NCBI GenBank assembly: GCA_009193035.1
Contig: SWDT01000066.1
Span: forward strand, 426,583-490,582
Length of the DNA: 64,000 nt
Origin: Halicephalobus mephisto
Taxonomy: Eukaryota > Nematoda > Chromadorea > Rhabditida > Panagrolaimidae
Direction: 5' to 3'
Shown here: piece by piece, positions 10,797 through 21,727 of the stretch
How positions within the stretch are numbered: the first letter of the stretch is position 1
Layout of the letters: each line of letters begins with the position of its first letter
Notes under the pieces: model-generated
What the model was told of the DNA's origin: nothing
Seen by the model: the letters and a program-made list of their open reading frames with translations, nothing else
Databases searched by the model: none
Translations under genes and position numbers: made by a program

Positions 10797-11029
10797 TCTT
10801 TTAGATTGGTTAAAATGTGCAGTAATCATTATCCCATCTACAGTATCATTGGTTCCACTACAGACATTCTAAAAGTACAATCTGTTGAGGGAGAAAAGGG
10901 CAGGAAATGCGTGAGAAAGGCCTATCTAGTGACTACTGTAGCATTTTCATCACAATGTTTTTGGGGATGATCATATTACGACGATGTAAATATTTTCAAG
11001 GATTATGATCTCAAAACACCACCAACTCA
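10797..11029 (+). repeat. Nearly identical intergenic block, copy 1, with a 51-codon ORF
   Basis: This block and 13197-13429 read as virtually identical (I find one substitution, ACGACG versus ACAACG), while the flanking duplicated DNA is clearly diverged. It begins with a splice-acceptor-like TTTTAG and encloses an open frame of 51 codons at 10815-10970, starting MCSNHYPIYS and ending SSQCFWG, which is the same in both copies. The peptide has no signal peptide and no domain I recognise. It may be a recent conversion tract, a mobile fragment or a small gene; the sequence alone does not decide. Confidence 0.55.
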
Positions 11030-11178
11030 TTTAATCACCGGGGAAATGGAATGTTGTTTCTTTTTGCACTTATGTAATGAAGAGTTCTCCCTGGGGGAAA
11101 AGTTTTCTTTATTACCGTGAAAACTGTAAATGTCTCCCGTAGCAAGATTTCTTAATCTTTATTTTCACGGTGATTAAA
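11030..11178 (+). mobile_element. 149-bp terminal-inverted-repeat element, copy 1
   Basis: The left end reads TTTAATCACCGGGGAAAT and the right end is the reverse complement of TTTAATCACCGTGAAAAT, an inverted repeat of about 18 bp with a few mismatches. An internal ATTACCGTGAAAACTG resembles the ends. The same element sits at 13430-13577 in the next duplicate with about 5 percent difference. It is non-coding and MITE-sized. I cannot see an unambiguous target-site duplication. Confidence 0.6.
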
Positions 11179-11596
11179 AACAATGGAAAGAGAATTCTTA
11201 TTTCCTTAATTTACAATCAAATTTGAGTCGAATTCGGATCAAAACCTAAAGTACTACCTTGATATCAGTTTACTGAGCATTTCGATGTATCAGGTGATTA
11301 GCAGCACTTTGACTTCTTTGTAATCTGTTGAACCCATTGAGTTCCGTCCTCTGTTCTTTAATCTAAATCTTGTGAAAATCAGCATTTTTATTATCTAATA
11401 AATTCTCAACACTGACGAACGTTGATATGTTTATAATGATATACCATTAATCCCAAAACGTAATGCTAATTGAGATAACCTTTAGGGTGGAGATTTTCAT
11501 GTGTAATTTTGAAATTGTGTTCCTAACTTCTCATTAAGCACTCAAGTCACAAGTCCATATTTATTTTATTATTATACTCTGTATTTGTCTTTAAAA
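11179..11596 (+). promoter_or_regulatory. Upstream region of chemoreceptor 3
   Basis: The 150 bp before the start share blocks with the region before chemoreceptor 4 (13841-13992): GCTAATTGAGATAACCTTTAG at 11463-11486, a CCTAACTTCTCATTAAG block near 11521 and TATTATACTCTGTATTTGTCT just before the ATG. Sequence between these blocks differs, so they are candidates for retained promoter or trans-splice elements. The rest of the interval shows nothing further. Confidence 0.45.
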
Positions 11597-12764
11597 ATGC
11601 TTGGAAGTCAAATAAATAATCTAATCATTAGTATCACTAGTATAATTTCTTATTTTGGGATCTGTTTGATACTCTTCTTCATCGGACTGATTTTCTTTTC
11701 GAAGAAGAACCGAGCGATCGAGGGATATTTCTCCGCTGTTGCCAGTAATAGTATTTTCGATCTCATCTTCTCTACAATCTCGGCAGTAATAAAACTAGAT
11801 CTGTTCTACAAGAATGGCTACTACACCTTTGCTATCATGAGATTCGATCACGAACTTGATCCTGTTGCTAGTAAACTAATTGTGATTGGTTGGATTTTCG
11901 CAGCGGACTTGTGTTTGTACATCGTGGCAATTCCCTTCTACATCCGATACGTATTGATTTGCAAAAGTAAAAATGTGCCCTACACAATAAGAGGACTACT
12001 GTATTTGTTCGTTATTTTTTACTGTATGGGAACTTCTTCACTATTTTATATGGCTTTTAAGTCCTCACCGGTAGAATTGACGGATGTGCAGATGAGATCT
12101 TATTTAGAGGGGCACGAAGACGGAAAATACTGGAACCTCGTAGGAGCCAGAGTGGTTTGTTTTTCAATTTCATTACAGATTTTAAGTTATTTGGTTACTG
12201 CAGCTTCGGGTAATAACAAAATTAAATAATTTTCGGGGATTTTTGCGGAATGTCTAAATTTTTTTGTAAATTTCCTATTATGAACAGTTTCCTTAATGCT
12301 GCAATATATACTTGTTCTTTTGAATACCCAAGTTTGCATTTATCTTAAATGACCGTTGAAGAGTTTAATTTTTTTATTTTTAGTTCTCCACCTATTTCCT
12401 CATGGGCTTCTGTGGCTTGTCTGCCTTGACAGTCACCAGTTTTTCCCTTGCCGTCTTCTTCAACCACAAAGTCCTGATGTTTCTCCGTCAAGACACCTTC
12501 CAAAAAGAGCAAAGAACTGCTTTCCGAGGAATTCAAAAGACTATGATCGTCCAGCTCATTTCCCATTTTTCAATGCTTTCTTTTCCTTTAGTAGGATTAT
12601 TTTTATTTAGTTTACTGAACTTTCCTTTTCTGCTACCCTTTATTGCTCTGATTGAATGTGGTCCGACCGTAACTACCACATTGACGTTGATCAGTGTTCC
12701 AGAGTACAGAAAGGATTTGAAGAAGTTTCTTAAAAAAGTGACTAAGGCAGTATTTCACCGATAA
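11597..12764 (+). CDS. Seven-helix chemoreceptor 3 of the tandem array
   Basis: Exons 11597-12154 (558 nt) and 12384-12764 (381 nt) join in phase 0 across a 229-nt intron and give 312 residues. It is the closest relative of chemoreceptor 2, sharing almost all of exon 1 (NRAIEGYF, NSIFDLIF, IPFYIRYVLICK, ELTDVQMRSYL) and the C-terminal block from SLLNFPFLLPF to the stop. The start is the ATG at 11597; the frame runs 12 nt upstream to a TTG only. All seven hydrophobic segments are uninterrupted. Ligand and neuron are unknown. Confidence 0.88.
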
Positions 12765-13196
12765 TCAAACTGAAGATGTTCCAAATTGAGTTGTAGATTT
12801 GATGACACTCGTTTATATCATACTAAAATCTGTTCTATCGACCAAGTGATGTAAAATACTATGTATCTGATATCTGATTGTCATAAATAAATTGTATCAC
12901 AGGAAATTTAATACACTAACCAGTGAAATCCACTACAAAAATATACTAATTAAAACTTGGAAAGTGTCTAAGTTTAATATTAATTCACTGTACAGCATGT
13001 ATTACTGTGTGCATTATAGTTCAAAATCTAAATAATGTAGCTTTAATTCTTCCTATTCATTTACGAATTACAATTGTTACTTGACTGGTTAGATACTAAA
13101 AGGAAGTGACAATCAGGGTCGCAGTTTTCCCCTTTATCTTCACGCTTATTAAATAATGCTTACGGATTCCATACTTGGTTTCAATTATGGCACCAT
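12765..13196 (+). other. 3' flank of chemoreceptor 3
   Basis: A duplicate of the flank after chemoreceptor 2 but without the 488-bp MITE; the intact empty target TAA is at 12969-12971. No gene is supported here. Confidence 0.6.
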
Positions 13197-13429
13197 TCCT
13201 TTTAGATTGGTTAAAATGTGCAGTAATCATTATCCCATCTACAGTATCATTGGTTCCACTACAGACATTCTAAAAGTACAATCTGTTGAGGGAGAAAAGG
13301 GCAGGAAATGCGTGAGAAAGGCCTATCTAGTGACTACTGTAGCATTTTCATCACAATGTTTTTGGGGATGATCATATTACAACGATGTAAATATTTTCAA
13401 GGATTATGATCTCAAAACACCACCAACTC
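13197..13429 (+). repeat. Nearly identical intergenic block, copy 2, with a 51-codon ORF
   Basis: Second copy of the block described at 10797-11029. The same 51-codon frame is at 13216-13371, again preceded by a TTTTAG acceptor-like site. No such block follows chemoreceptor 4. Confidence 0.55.
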
Positions 13430-13577
13430 ATTTAATCACCGGGGAAATGGAATGTTGTCTCTTTTTGCACTTTTGTAATGAAAAGTTCTCCCTGGGGAAA
13501 AGTTTTCTTCATTACCGTGAAAACTGTAAATGTCTCCCGTAGCAAGATTTCTTAATCTTTATTTCCACAGTGATTAA
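13430..13577 (+). mobile_element. 149-bp terminal-inverted-repeat element, copy 2
   Basis: The left end TTTAATCACCGGGGAAAT is unchanged from copy 1; the right end has decayed to TTTCCACAGTGATTAAA. It lies at the same position relative to the upstream block as copy 1, so the two copies arose by segmental duplication and not by separate insertions. Confidence 0.6.
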
Positions 13578-13992
13578 AACAAATGGAAAGAGAACTCTTG
13601 TCCTACTGATTCATAACTAAATTTCAATTGAACCCACATAAAAAATTCAACTACTACTCTATTGACTAGTTATCAAACCTGTTGAAACTTCTACTGATTG
13701 GTAGTACTTGAACTTTCTATATGGTGCTGCACGAACTGAAATATGTCTGGCAATAATAAACCTGTATTTTATTAAATGTCATTTTTTGTTATATAGTTCT
13801 CAGTATTTACTAATAGTATGGTGCTCATAACGTCATACCACTCTTTTCCCAAACTACAGTGCTAATTGAGATAACCTTTAGAGCTATATGCTGTATCCTT
13901 TATTTTAAGGTTGTGATCCTAACTTCTCATTAAGTACTGATGTCATAAGTGTATATTTATTTCATTATTATACTCTGTATTTGTCTTCAACA
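13578..13992 (+). promoter_or_regulatory. Upstream region of chemoreceptor 4
   Basis: Contains the shared blocks GTGCTAATTGAGATAACCTT near 13860, CCTAACTTCTCATTAAG near 13918 and TATTATACTCTGTATTTGTCT directly before the ATG, in the same order and spacing as before chemoreceptor 3. The remaining sequence is diverged and holds no visible gene. Confidence 0.45.
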
Positions 13993-15218
13993 ATGATTGA
14001 AAATCAAATAACTAATTTGATCATCACTATCACGAGTATAATTTCCTATTTTGGGATCTGTTTAATGCTCTTCTTCATTGGACTGATTTTCTTTTCGAAG
14101 AAGAACCGAGCGATTGAGGGATATTTCTCCGCTGTTGCTAGTAATAGCATTTTCGATCTCATCTTCTCTATAATCTCAGCAATAACAAGATTAGATCTAT
14201 TCTACAAGAATGGCTACTACACCTTTGCCCTCAATGAATTTAATTATCAACTTCATCCCGTAGTTAGTAAATTCGCTGTCATCAGTTGGATTTTCGCAGC
14301 GGACTTGTGTTTGTATGTTGTAGGTATACCCTTCTATATCCGGTATTCATTAATTTGTAAAAAGAAGAACGTTCCTTACACAATGAGAATATTGTTGTAT
14401 TTGTTTGCTATTATGTATTGCATTGGAACTTCTTCACTATTTTATATGGCTTTTAAGTCCTCGCCAAGAGAATTGGCAGATGTGCAGATGAAATCTTATT
14501 TAGTGGGATATGAAGAAGGAAAATACTGGAACCTCGTAGGAGCCAGAGTGGTTTGTTTTGAAATTTATTACTGAAACAACATTCACTACTGTAGATTCGG
14601 ATAGTGATTGGGAAAGATGATTTTTGAACATTATCTAAGATGAAATACAGCAGAACCATTGCTTCATGACGTTCAGAAATTGCCATTTCTTATTCTCTAG
14701 ATAGTATCTATTTTCGGTTCAATCAGTGTCCGAATTTAAAAACTTCAGATAGTGCTCAAAAACTTTCCAAAATTGTTGTTTTAATCATTATTCAATTTTA
14801 AGTCTACATTAAATGTTTATGTGGATGAATTTAATTTTATGCTTTTCAGTTTTCTTCTTATTTTCTCATTGGATTCTTTGGGTTGGCCGTCCTGACAGTC
14901 ACTAGCTTTTCCCTCGCCGTCTTCTTCAACTACAAAGTTCTAGTGTTTCTTCATCAAGACAATTTGCAAAAGGAACAGAAAACTGCCTTTCGGGGGATTC
15001 AGAAAACTATGATCGTTCAATTGACATCTCATTGTATGATGCTTTCTGTCCCTCTAGTTGGATTGGGTATATGCAGTCTACTGGGAATTCCTTATTTGCT
15101 CCCCTTCATTGCTCTGATTGAATGTGGTCCGACCGTAACTACCACATTGACGTTGATCAGTGTCCCAGAGTACAGAAAGGATTTGAAGAAGTTTCTTAAA
15201 AAAATGATTAAAATATAA
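13993..15218 (+). CDS. Seven-helix chemoreceptor 4 of the tandem array
   Basis: Exons 13993-14550 (558 nt) and 14850-15218 (369 nt) join in phase 0 and give 308 residues. It has the family motifs NRAIEGYF, NSIFDLIF, IPFYIRYSLICK, ELADVQMKSYL, GIQKTMIVQLTSH and IECGPTVTTTLTLIS. It is more diverged from copies 2 and 3 than they are from each other, and its C-terminus stops after FLKKMIKI, four residues shorter. The 299-nt intron sits at the homologous position. The start is the first ATG, 12 nt downstream of the frame's TTG. Confidence 0.87.
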
Positions 15219-16395
15219 CCTATTTGATAATTGAAATAAAAGCATTTGAAATTATTTGTAAGTTTATCGATAGTTTAGTTTGAGTTTGGTCAAGTCTATT
15301 TCTTCAATTACATGATCCACAGTTCCAGATACGTTATATATAATTATGATGAACAACTTCCATTATAGAAATGTTAATATCATCATGATTGGTCAAATCG
15401 ATTCTGTCAAAAAGCTGATTTTGACATAGCAAATGTCTTTTGGGTTCTATATCAAATTGGTGTTTAATTTTATTTCTTTTGTGTTTTCTGATTCAGACCT
15501 TAGCGTAAATTTAATTATTCAGATGTAAGTAATAAAGTAAGGTCAACAACTGAAGGGAAACTTTGAATGATTTTGACAAAGTACATATGGAAAAGTTTTA
15601 AAAACCTATAAAAACACCCTCTTTTAAGATTTGTGTGCTGATGAAATTATGCCTTTTATGTTCTCCCACTAATTCTTAAGTGAAATACCTGATAATGAAA
15701 AAAGTAAAAATAAAGGAGTATTTCCTTATTAATCTTTGTCACTGCTTTTGAGGAAAAAATGCCCGATACTTTTTTAGTATTCATTCATTTTTATATTTGA
15801 TTACTATTATTAATCCAACTTTGTACTTGACTTAGTTCCATAACTTGGAAATACCTAACTGAAGTATTTCCTTCCAAATTTCAAAATTTGTTTTTTGGAT
15901 TTCTTCATGAAAACCCTTTTACGTATAAACTACCTGTTTTTTGTATCTGTACCTATTAGTATAACGATTAACTCTACAAGAGTAATTTGCATCAATTATG
16001 AAGCATTGTAGGCACTAAACATGAATTAATATCTTGAATGTGGTAAGATGTATAATTTCACCTTCAGCGGAAATGAATTCTCAACACATGCCTCAGTTTT
16101 GCGTTATTGTGATTCATTTTTCTATTTTTAGTATAAGGTCTTTACTAGAATTCAAAATTGGCAACGATTACGGTTGAATCATTTCGAAATTTCTACCAGT
16201 AATGACTATATAGTATTCTGGTCTATAAGAAAGGGAACATAACAATTACTGTTTTTCTATTCATGATGATGGCTGAATAACTATAAAAATGTTTTTGTTA
16301 TCATAAGGCTCTATAAAGCTGTCTTAAGAAGATAATCTTCTGTTAAATATCAAAATCCCTAAAGTGTTCTGTTTTTAAAACACGATCTACAGAGA
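15219..16395 (+). other. Intergenic region
   Basis: About 1.2 kb of AT-rich sequence between chemoreceptor 4 and the intronless receptor. I see no open frame with receptor similarity, no repeat shared with the rest of the array and no RNA gene. Confidence 0.45.
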
Positions 16396-17322
16396 ATGGC
16401 TATTGGAAATTTTTTTCTTGAGATAACCTTCTGCATTTCCATCTTCGGAATGGGCCTAACAGTTGTTTTTCTCATTATCCTGTATTCCACAAGGAAACAA
16501 AGACGAATAGAGTACTACACCTATTCCATTGCTCAAAGTTGCATCTTTGACTTACTATTTGCCGCGTCAACAGTGTCTACAAAAATGAATCAGATGGTTT
16601 ACAAAGGCTACTATATATTCGGTATTAACACCTTTGACCGCGAGATCTCATCTTTAATCATCAGAATTATGGTGTCAATTTTCATTTGCACATGTTGCCT
16701 ATCTATGCTATGCACTTCTGTTCCGTTCGCGTTACGGTACCTGATTATCTGCAAGAATAAATGTGTAAATATGTCAACTATGATACTATTGTATGTTCCA
16801 TCTATTTCATGCACAATTATCATTGTCTGTGGTCTAAATTTCTGTTTTATCTCAGGAGCTCCAGAATTGAAAGATCTTCAGATGAGGCCCTACCTCCTCC
16901 CGAATTCCGAGGGTCGGTTCTGGAACTTCCTTGCAGTGAACCTTTTCACACCCAAGAGTATAGCTGTCTATATATTTTCGCCTTTGACTACGATTATCAA
17001 TTTCATAACAGCAATCTACTTCAATGTAAAAGTATTTAAAACACTAAAATTCAACCAGTACACAGAATCAGAAAGAGAGGCGTATTTTGATCTTCAGAAG
17101 ACAATGGTTATTCAATCCATGGTTCAATGCTGCTTTGTCGTAGCTCCGTTTTCTGCGGTGTGCATGGGATCCGTATTCGGGTTCAAAGGTATTGCTTATG
17201 GTCTAGGGTTGATTGAAATGTCCCCGGCGGTTATGACGACGTGCACAGTACTTTCTGTAAGGCACTATAGAGAAAAAATAAGAGATGCTTTTTACTGCTT
17301 GGTGAATTTCCAACTATGGTAG
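16396..17322 (+). CDS. Intronless seven-helix chemoreceptor 5
   Basis: A single uninterrupted frame of 308 residues from the ATG at 16396. It is the same superfamily as the array but a separate subtype: RRIEYYTYSIAQSCIFDLLF in TM1-TM2, VPFALRYLIICKNK, LKDLQMRPYLLPN, YFNVKVFKTLKFNQY, LQKTMVIQSMVQC (TM6) and LIEMSPAVMTTCTVLS (TM7). Where the other intact genes have an intron after the G-x-x-V segment, this one reads straight through (LAVNLFTPKS). Pseudogenes A and C resemble it. The absence of the intron could reflect intron loss or a retrocopy; no poly(A) tract or flanking repeat that would prove retroposition is visible. Confidence 0.87.
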   Translation: MAIGNFFLEITFCISIFGMGLTVVFLIILYSTRKQRRIEYYTYSIAQSCIFDLLFAASTVSTKMNQMVYKGYYIFGINTFDREISSLIIRIMVSIFICTCCLSMLCTSVPFALRYLIICKNKCVNMSTMILLYVPSISCTIIIVCGLNFCFISGAPELKDLQMRPYLLPNSEGRFWNFLAVNLFTPKSIAVYIFSPLTTIINFITAIYFNVKVFKTLKFNQYTESEREAYFDLQKTMVIQSMVQCCFVVAPFSAVCMGSVFGFKGIAYGLGLIEMSPAVMTTCTVLSVRHYREKIRDAFYCLVNFQLW

Positions 17323-17512
17323 TATTTTATTCCTTTGATAGGAAAGTAGGAAGTATTTATGGTTTTATTGTTAGTATGTTGAATAGAAATTGGAACACAT
17401 ATACCTCATTCGAGTTGATGCCTGATTGAACTGTTAAATATCAATAACAAGCTAATCTTTTTCTCAAAAGTAAATTCCTTCATTAAAACATTGTATTTGT
17501 GGTAGTTCAAAA

Positions 17513-18425
17513 ATGCTGCCTCGGAAACCCTTCTTTGATGTAACTTTCTGGATCTCTATTTTTGAGATGTATCTGAGTATTATTCTTCCGTTCATACTGA
17601 GCTGCACCTGAAAAAAACAGAAAATTCAATACTACAATTTTTATCCTCTAAAACTATATTAATGATTCAGTTCTTGCAGTTTTCGCTACCTGTGTAAGCA
17701 TAAAACAAATTATTTACAATGGGTATTGCCTGTATAACGTTGATACTTCAACTACCAACTATCGGATCTTATTATGAGAACAATGATCTCAATAATGCTT
17801 GGGACCACCATGTTGTCCATATTGTGTATCTCTGTACCGTTTTCATCAGTGTCTAGTTATTTGTCACCATAAGTCCATAACTCTATCAACGACAATGTTA
17901 TTGTAGATACCGCCGTTTTCTTGCGTGGCTGTTGCTGTGGTTTATCTAATTTCATGTCTTAACTCATCAGCTCCAAAATTAGAAGATCTTCAAATGAAGT
18001 CACATCTCTTTCCGCAAATGGAAAGAAAATTATCGAACTTTCTTGACGTTAAAATTAACACATGACAAACTTATGTTGTACTTTTTGTCTGCCAATTTTC
18101 TGTCATTATCAACATTATAGCAGCAACCTGTTTCAATTACAAGACATTCAAAGTTCCAAATCTCAATTCCTACTCCAGATCAGAAAGAAAAATCAACTTT
18201 ACTCTTCACACAATTATTATAATTCAATTAGTCCTTCAATGCTGCTTCATTATCTTTCCCATATCCGCAGCGTTCATAAGCTCCGTATTAGAATTCAAAG
18301 AGTTGTGTTTGCCCTTGAATTGATTGGTACGTGCCCAGTAGCAATCACTGCATGTACAGTATTTTCTGTTTCATTATATAGAAAGGATTTAAGAATAGTT
18401 ATAAATCTTTTTTCATTTTTCATTT
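17513..18425 (+). pseudogene. Chemoreceptor pseudogene C
   Basis: Decayed relative of the intronless receptor just upstream, in the same orientation. The start MLPRKPFFDVTFWISIF is followed by in-frame stops near 17610 and 17650. Later blocks are LEDLQMKSHLFPQ near 17980, FVCQFSVIINIIAATCFNYK near 18090, TIIIIQLVLQCCFIIFPIS near 18210 (TM6), a frameshift near 18300, and ALELIGTCPVAITACTVFS (TM7). The multiple stops and shifts rule out a functional receptor. Confidence 0.8.
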
Positions 18426-19597
18426 GAAATAATTTTGTGCTGAGATTCAATAAATCAAGCTCAAAGTTCCAAGTTTGATTGAAGAATGTCTCACGATACT
18501 TATTCATAATTATCAATATATGATGAAGATGAAAAATTACACTGACATCAACTCTGATGTTGTTAAGGATGTTATGGGGAAAATTCCACTTCCTCAAAAT
18601 TCATCTTCTCAGAACTCATTTTCTCAAAATTCATCTTATTTGGGACAAAGTGGTTATGGAACTATGATGTGATCATATTCATCCCGTGTCTACAGCGAAA
18701 TAGTAATTGTAGATGATTTCTTTTGGCAAAATGACAATCCATCATTTGTATCGTGTCTTATTTGGTAGTTTTTATAATTTTTGTAATTTGGCTTAATTAC
18801 CCAAGTTTAAAGTTTTGCGAGAAATAAAGTTATTGATCGAAAATGTAGGCACAAGTCTTATTATCTTTAATAAAAATTATCACTTTTTTGATTCGATGTT
18901 TTGTGTGTCGTAATACTTGTAGAAAACTAATAAAAATTGCCTACAATGAATAACTACATAGACGGGGGACTTGAGGCTCTAACAAGTCTTGCAAAAACCA
19001 CTATGTTCAGATCCAGTTGCAGTGGATATTCAGATCCACTCGATTACCAGTAAAATGATTCTGTGAAGTAATTTTCAGTTGATAAAGAAATTCATTACTG
19101 AGGATACAAGATCTGTTTTCCAGTCTTACTATGATCTCCAATCGAAGACTCGTTATATCTATCAGTTTGTCAAGAATTACAGAAACCTCAGGCATTTTAA
19201 ATTATTTCCATAGCGTTTGCATATCCTAATTTTTAATCCAAAAAGATTCTGTTTACGGATGGATTTCTATAACTCCTCAATATAAGAACACAAGGATTGA
19301 TCGCAAACAAATACATAACGTACATTAGTATACAATTACGAAATCAGAGGAAAATAATACTCTTCTTTAAAAAATCTTCCTTTATGGTAGAAAAAAATTA
19401 ATAAAATTAACCAAAGCTGGATGAGTTGCCGAAGTATCTCTCGATCCTCGTCGACTGAAAGACGAACGCCATAGTGCTGGTGTGTACTCCGCTCGAGACC
19501 TGACCCTGACGCGCGGCTCGCTCCGGTTTGACTGCTTGTTTGAGAACTCCCTTTTTGCTTCAACCTTCTTAAATAACTCTATTCCTCCTCCATTAGA
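18426..19597 (+). other. Intergenic region
   Basis: About 1.2 kb. An open frame at 18475-18672, with an internal ATG at 18519, ends in a short repeat of Q-N-S-S/F units (SSQNSFSQNSSYL); it may be a receptor C-terminal tail remnant or chance. The last part, from about 19380, is richer in G+C (CGCGGCTCGCTCCGG near 19512) and probably contains the swsn-9 promoter. An acceptor-like CATTAG ends at 19596, two bases before the swsn-9 ATG, and is a likely spliced-leader site. Confidence 0.45.
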
Positions 19598-21656
19598 ATG
19601 ACAAATAACGATGATGATCGAAGACCCTCGATGGTTGGGCAACCACCAACGTCAAAACTCTGTAAGTGGTTGTTATTTCGGTTTCATATATCGATTTTTG
19701 TTTTCAGCTTCCAAATCTCCGGCTCGACGAGGAAGGAGACCAAAGAGTCAAAGAGCTGAAGAATCTGAATCTGAAGAAGTTCTGGACGAGAAAGAAACTT
19801 CATCGACTGTAAAAGACGATGACGAAGATTCCCCTGATGAAGTCACGACACCACCTCCAAAGAAGCGGAAACGCGGGAGACCGGCAGATCCCAATTCTGC
19901 CAGATCTTTGAAGAAAAAAGAGAAGGAGAAACGCGAGAGAGAGGTTTGCTTTTATAAGCTATGCTAAAATTCTTCATGAACTTTATTTCCAGAATGCAAG
20001 ACGAGCAAGGCAACGAGAAACTAAAAAAGCCAAACAACAAGAAGAGGAGGAGGAAGACAGTGATGCCCAAGAAGAAATTGAGGAATCCGAGCTGGCTCCA
20101 GAGCCTGAACCGGAAGACGATACGGAAGCTAGTATCAAGGAAATGCCCGACAAGGACGTCAGGAAGTTTTCTCCATTCCAGCTTTTCTGTGATTTTATTT
20201 TGCGGAAACTCATGGTCAAGGACCCTGAGGAATACTTTACATATCCAGTTTCCCCTTCAGTGGCTCCGGATTATGCTCAGGTGATCTCTCATCCGATGGA
20301 CTTTTTCACCATGCAAAAGAAGATTAATGAGGACCAGTACACCAAGTTGGAAGAATTCAAGAGCGATGTAAATCTGATTTGCGAAAACGCAATGAAATAC
20401 AACGATGTTCATACTATTTATCACTTGGGTGCTCTGAAGCTTCAAATCATCTCCAAGTATTACTTTAGTGAAGACTACTTGGAATTCGTCAAGTACATGT
20501 TACCTTTCGGCAAAGAAGTCTCTCGAGAGCAACTTGGATTGCCTGAGAAAGACATTCCGCAGAGACAACAGACTGTTCCAACAGAGAAAAGGAGTTTGAC
20601 GGCCCAGAAACTGAGAATGGACTCACCATCAGCAAAGAAACTTCTTGCAGATGCTCCGTCTGAGTTAAAAGTGGGTTTTCATATATGAAATTCCTCATTT
20701 GTTTGTTTTCTTTAGAAAAAACTGACAACGGAAGTCCCTAAGTGGCCCATGGGATACATCGACAATGAAGATGGTGCAGTTTCTCTCAATATTGTTACTT
20801 CTCTTGATAAGCCTCGATTAACTCTCGGAGACATCGTCCCGAAGCCGGAATCTGGACATCCCAACCTCGTTGAGAACTTTGAGGGAGTCTATCCAATCCT
20901 CCAGCCCAGTTCTTACTTGAACTATGAACCATTTTCTTCCTTTGCTCCAATGTATGACACAACTTGGGCTACAATGAGTCGACGGGATTCAGATCTACTG
21001 ATCCAGACCTATGGAGACAAAGAAAATGCTGCTGGAGTCATGCAATTGAGGCAAATGGTGATGGATTCTGGTGGAGATTTCATCAATGTTTTCGATGACA
21101 TGCTGAACGCCTTAACGGATGGAGAGCACGGAAGGACGATGGAGGCTCTGAAGATGTCTGAAGAAGAGTTTGGAAAGTACTTGGAAGAAGAATCTGCTGT
21201 AAGTTTTTTATTTGTCTTCTTTATGTAAAATTGACTACGTTTCAGAGACCGACATCGCCAAATAGTCTGAGACAACTGCTCGATGACATTGCTACCTTAA
21301 AGAATCTCGGAATTGACACATCTTTCACGGAAGAACTCAAAACAGAATACGGGCTAACAGACTCCCCAACTCCGGAAGAAGCAATAGCAAGGAATGGAAT
21401 CATGTTGAACGATTTTGCCCATCTGCAAAGCCAGCGCTTTACCAGAACTGTTACGAATCTCGCAGATGTCCCAGACCCGACTGACGTCGAAGTTGAATTG
21501 GCCAACAACTTGACCCAGAACTTCCAAGGCCAAGTCATGCAGTTTGAAATACCTCCTCAACAGCTTGTTTCTACGAATACTGTCCACAGTGCTATCGGAA
21601 TCAACGATGATGAAGCAGATTACGATGTATTGAGGGAGTTTATGGATCTCTCGTAA
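19598..21656 (+). CDS. swsn-9: SWI/SNF bromodomain subunit, BRD7/BRD9 family
   Basis: Chromatin-remodelling subunit that reads acetyl-lysine. Exons 19598-19661, 19708-19943, 19993-20670, 20716-21198 and 21246-21656 close in phase and give 623 residues. Residues 25-175 are acidic and basic stretches with an AT-hook-like KRKRGRPADP. The bromodomain, from about residue 155, contains DYAQVISHPMDFFTMQKK (ZA loop) and CENAMKYN, whose Asn is the acetyl-lysine contact. After it comes the conserved BRD7/9 C-terminal region (DUF3512-like), starting PKWPMGYID. Order and sequence match BRD9 closely. The intron after codon 21 carries the CATATATCGAT element discussed in the findings. Confidence 0.93.
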
Positions 21657-21727
21657 TTTTTTTATTTCGCACTCTACTATTTGTTGAACGATAAACAAAT
21701 GACCTAAACTGAGGGTATAAGGGTTTT

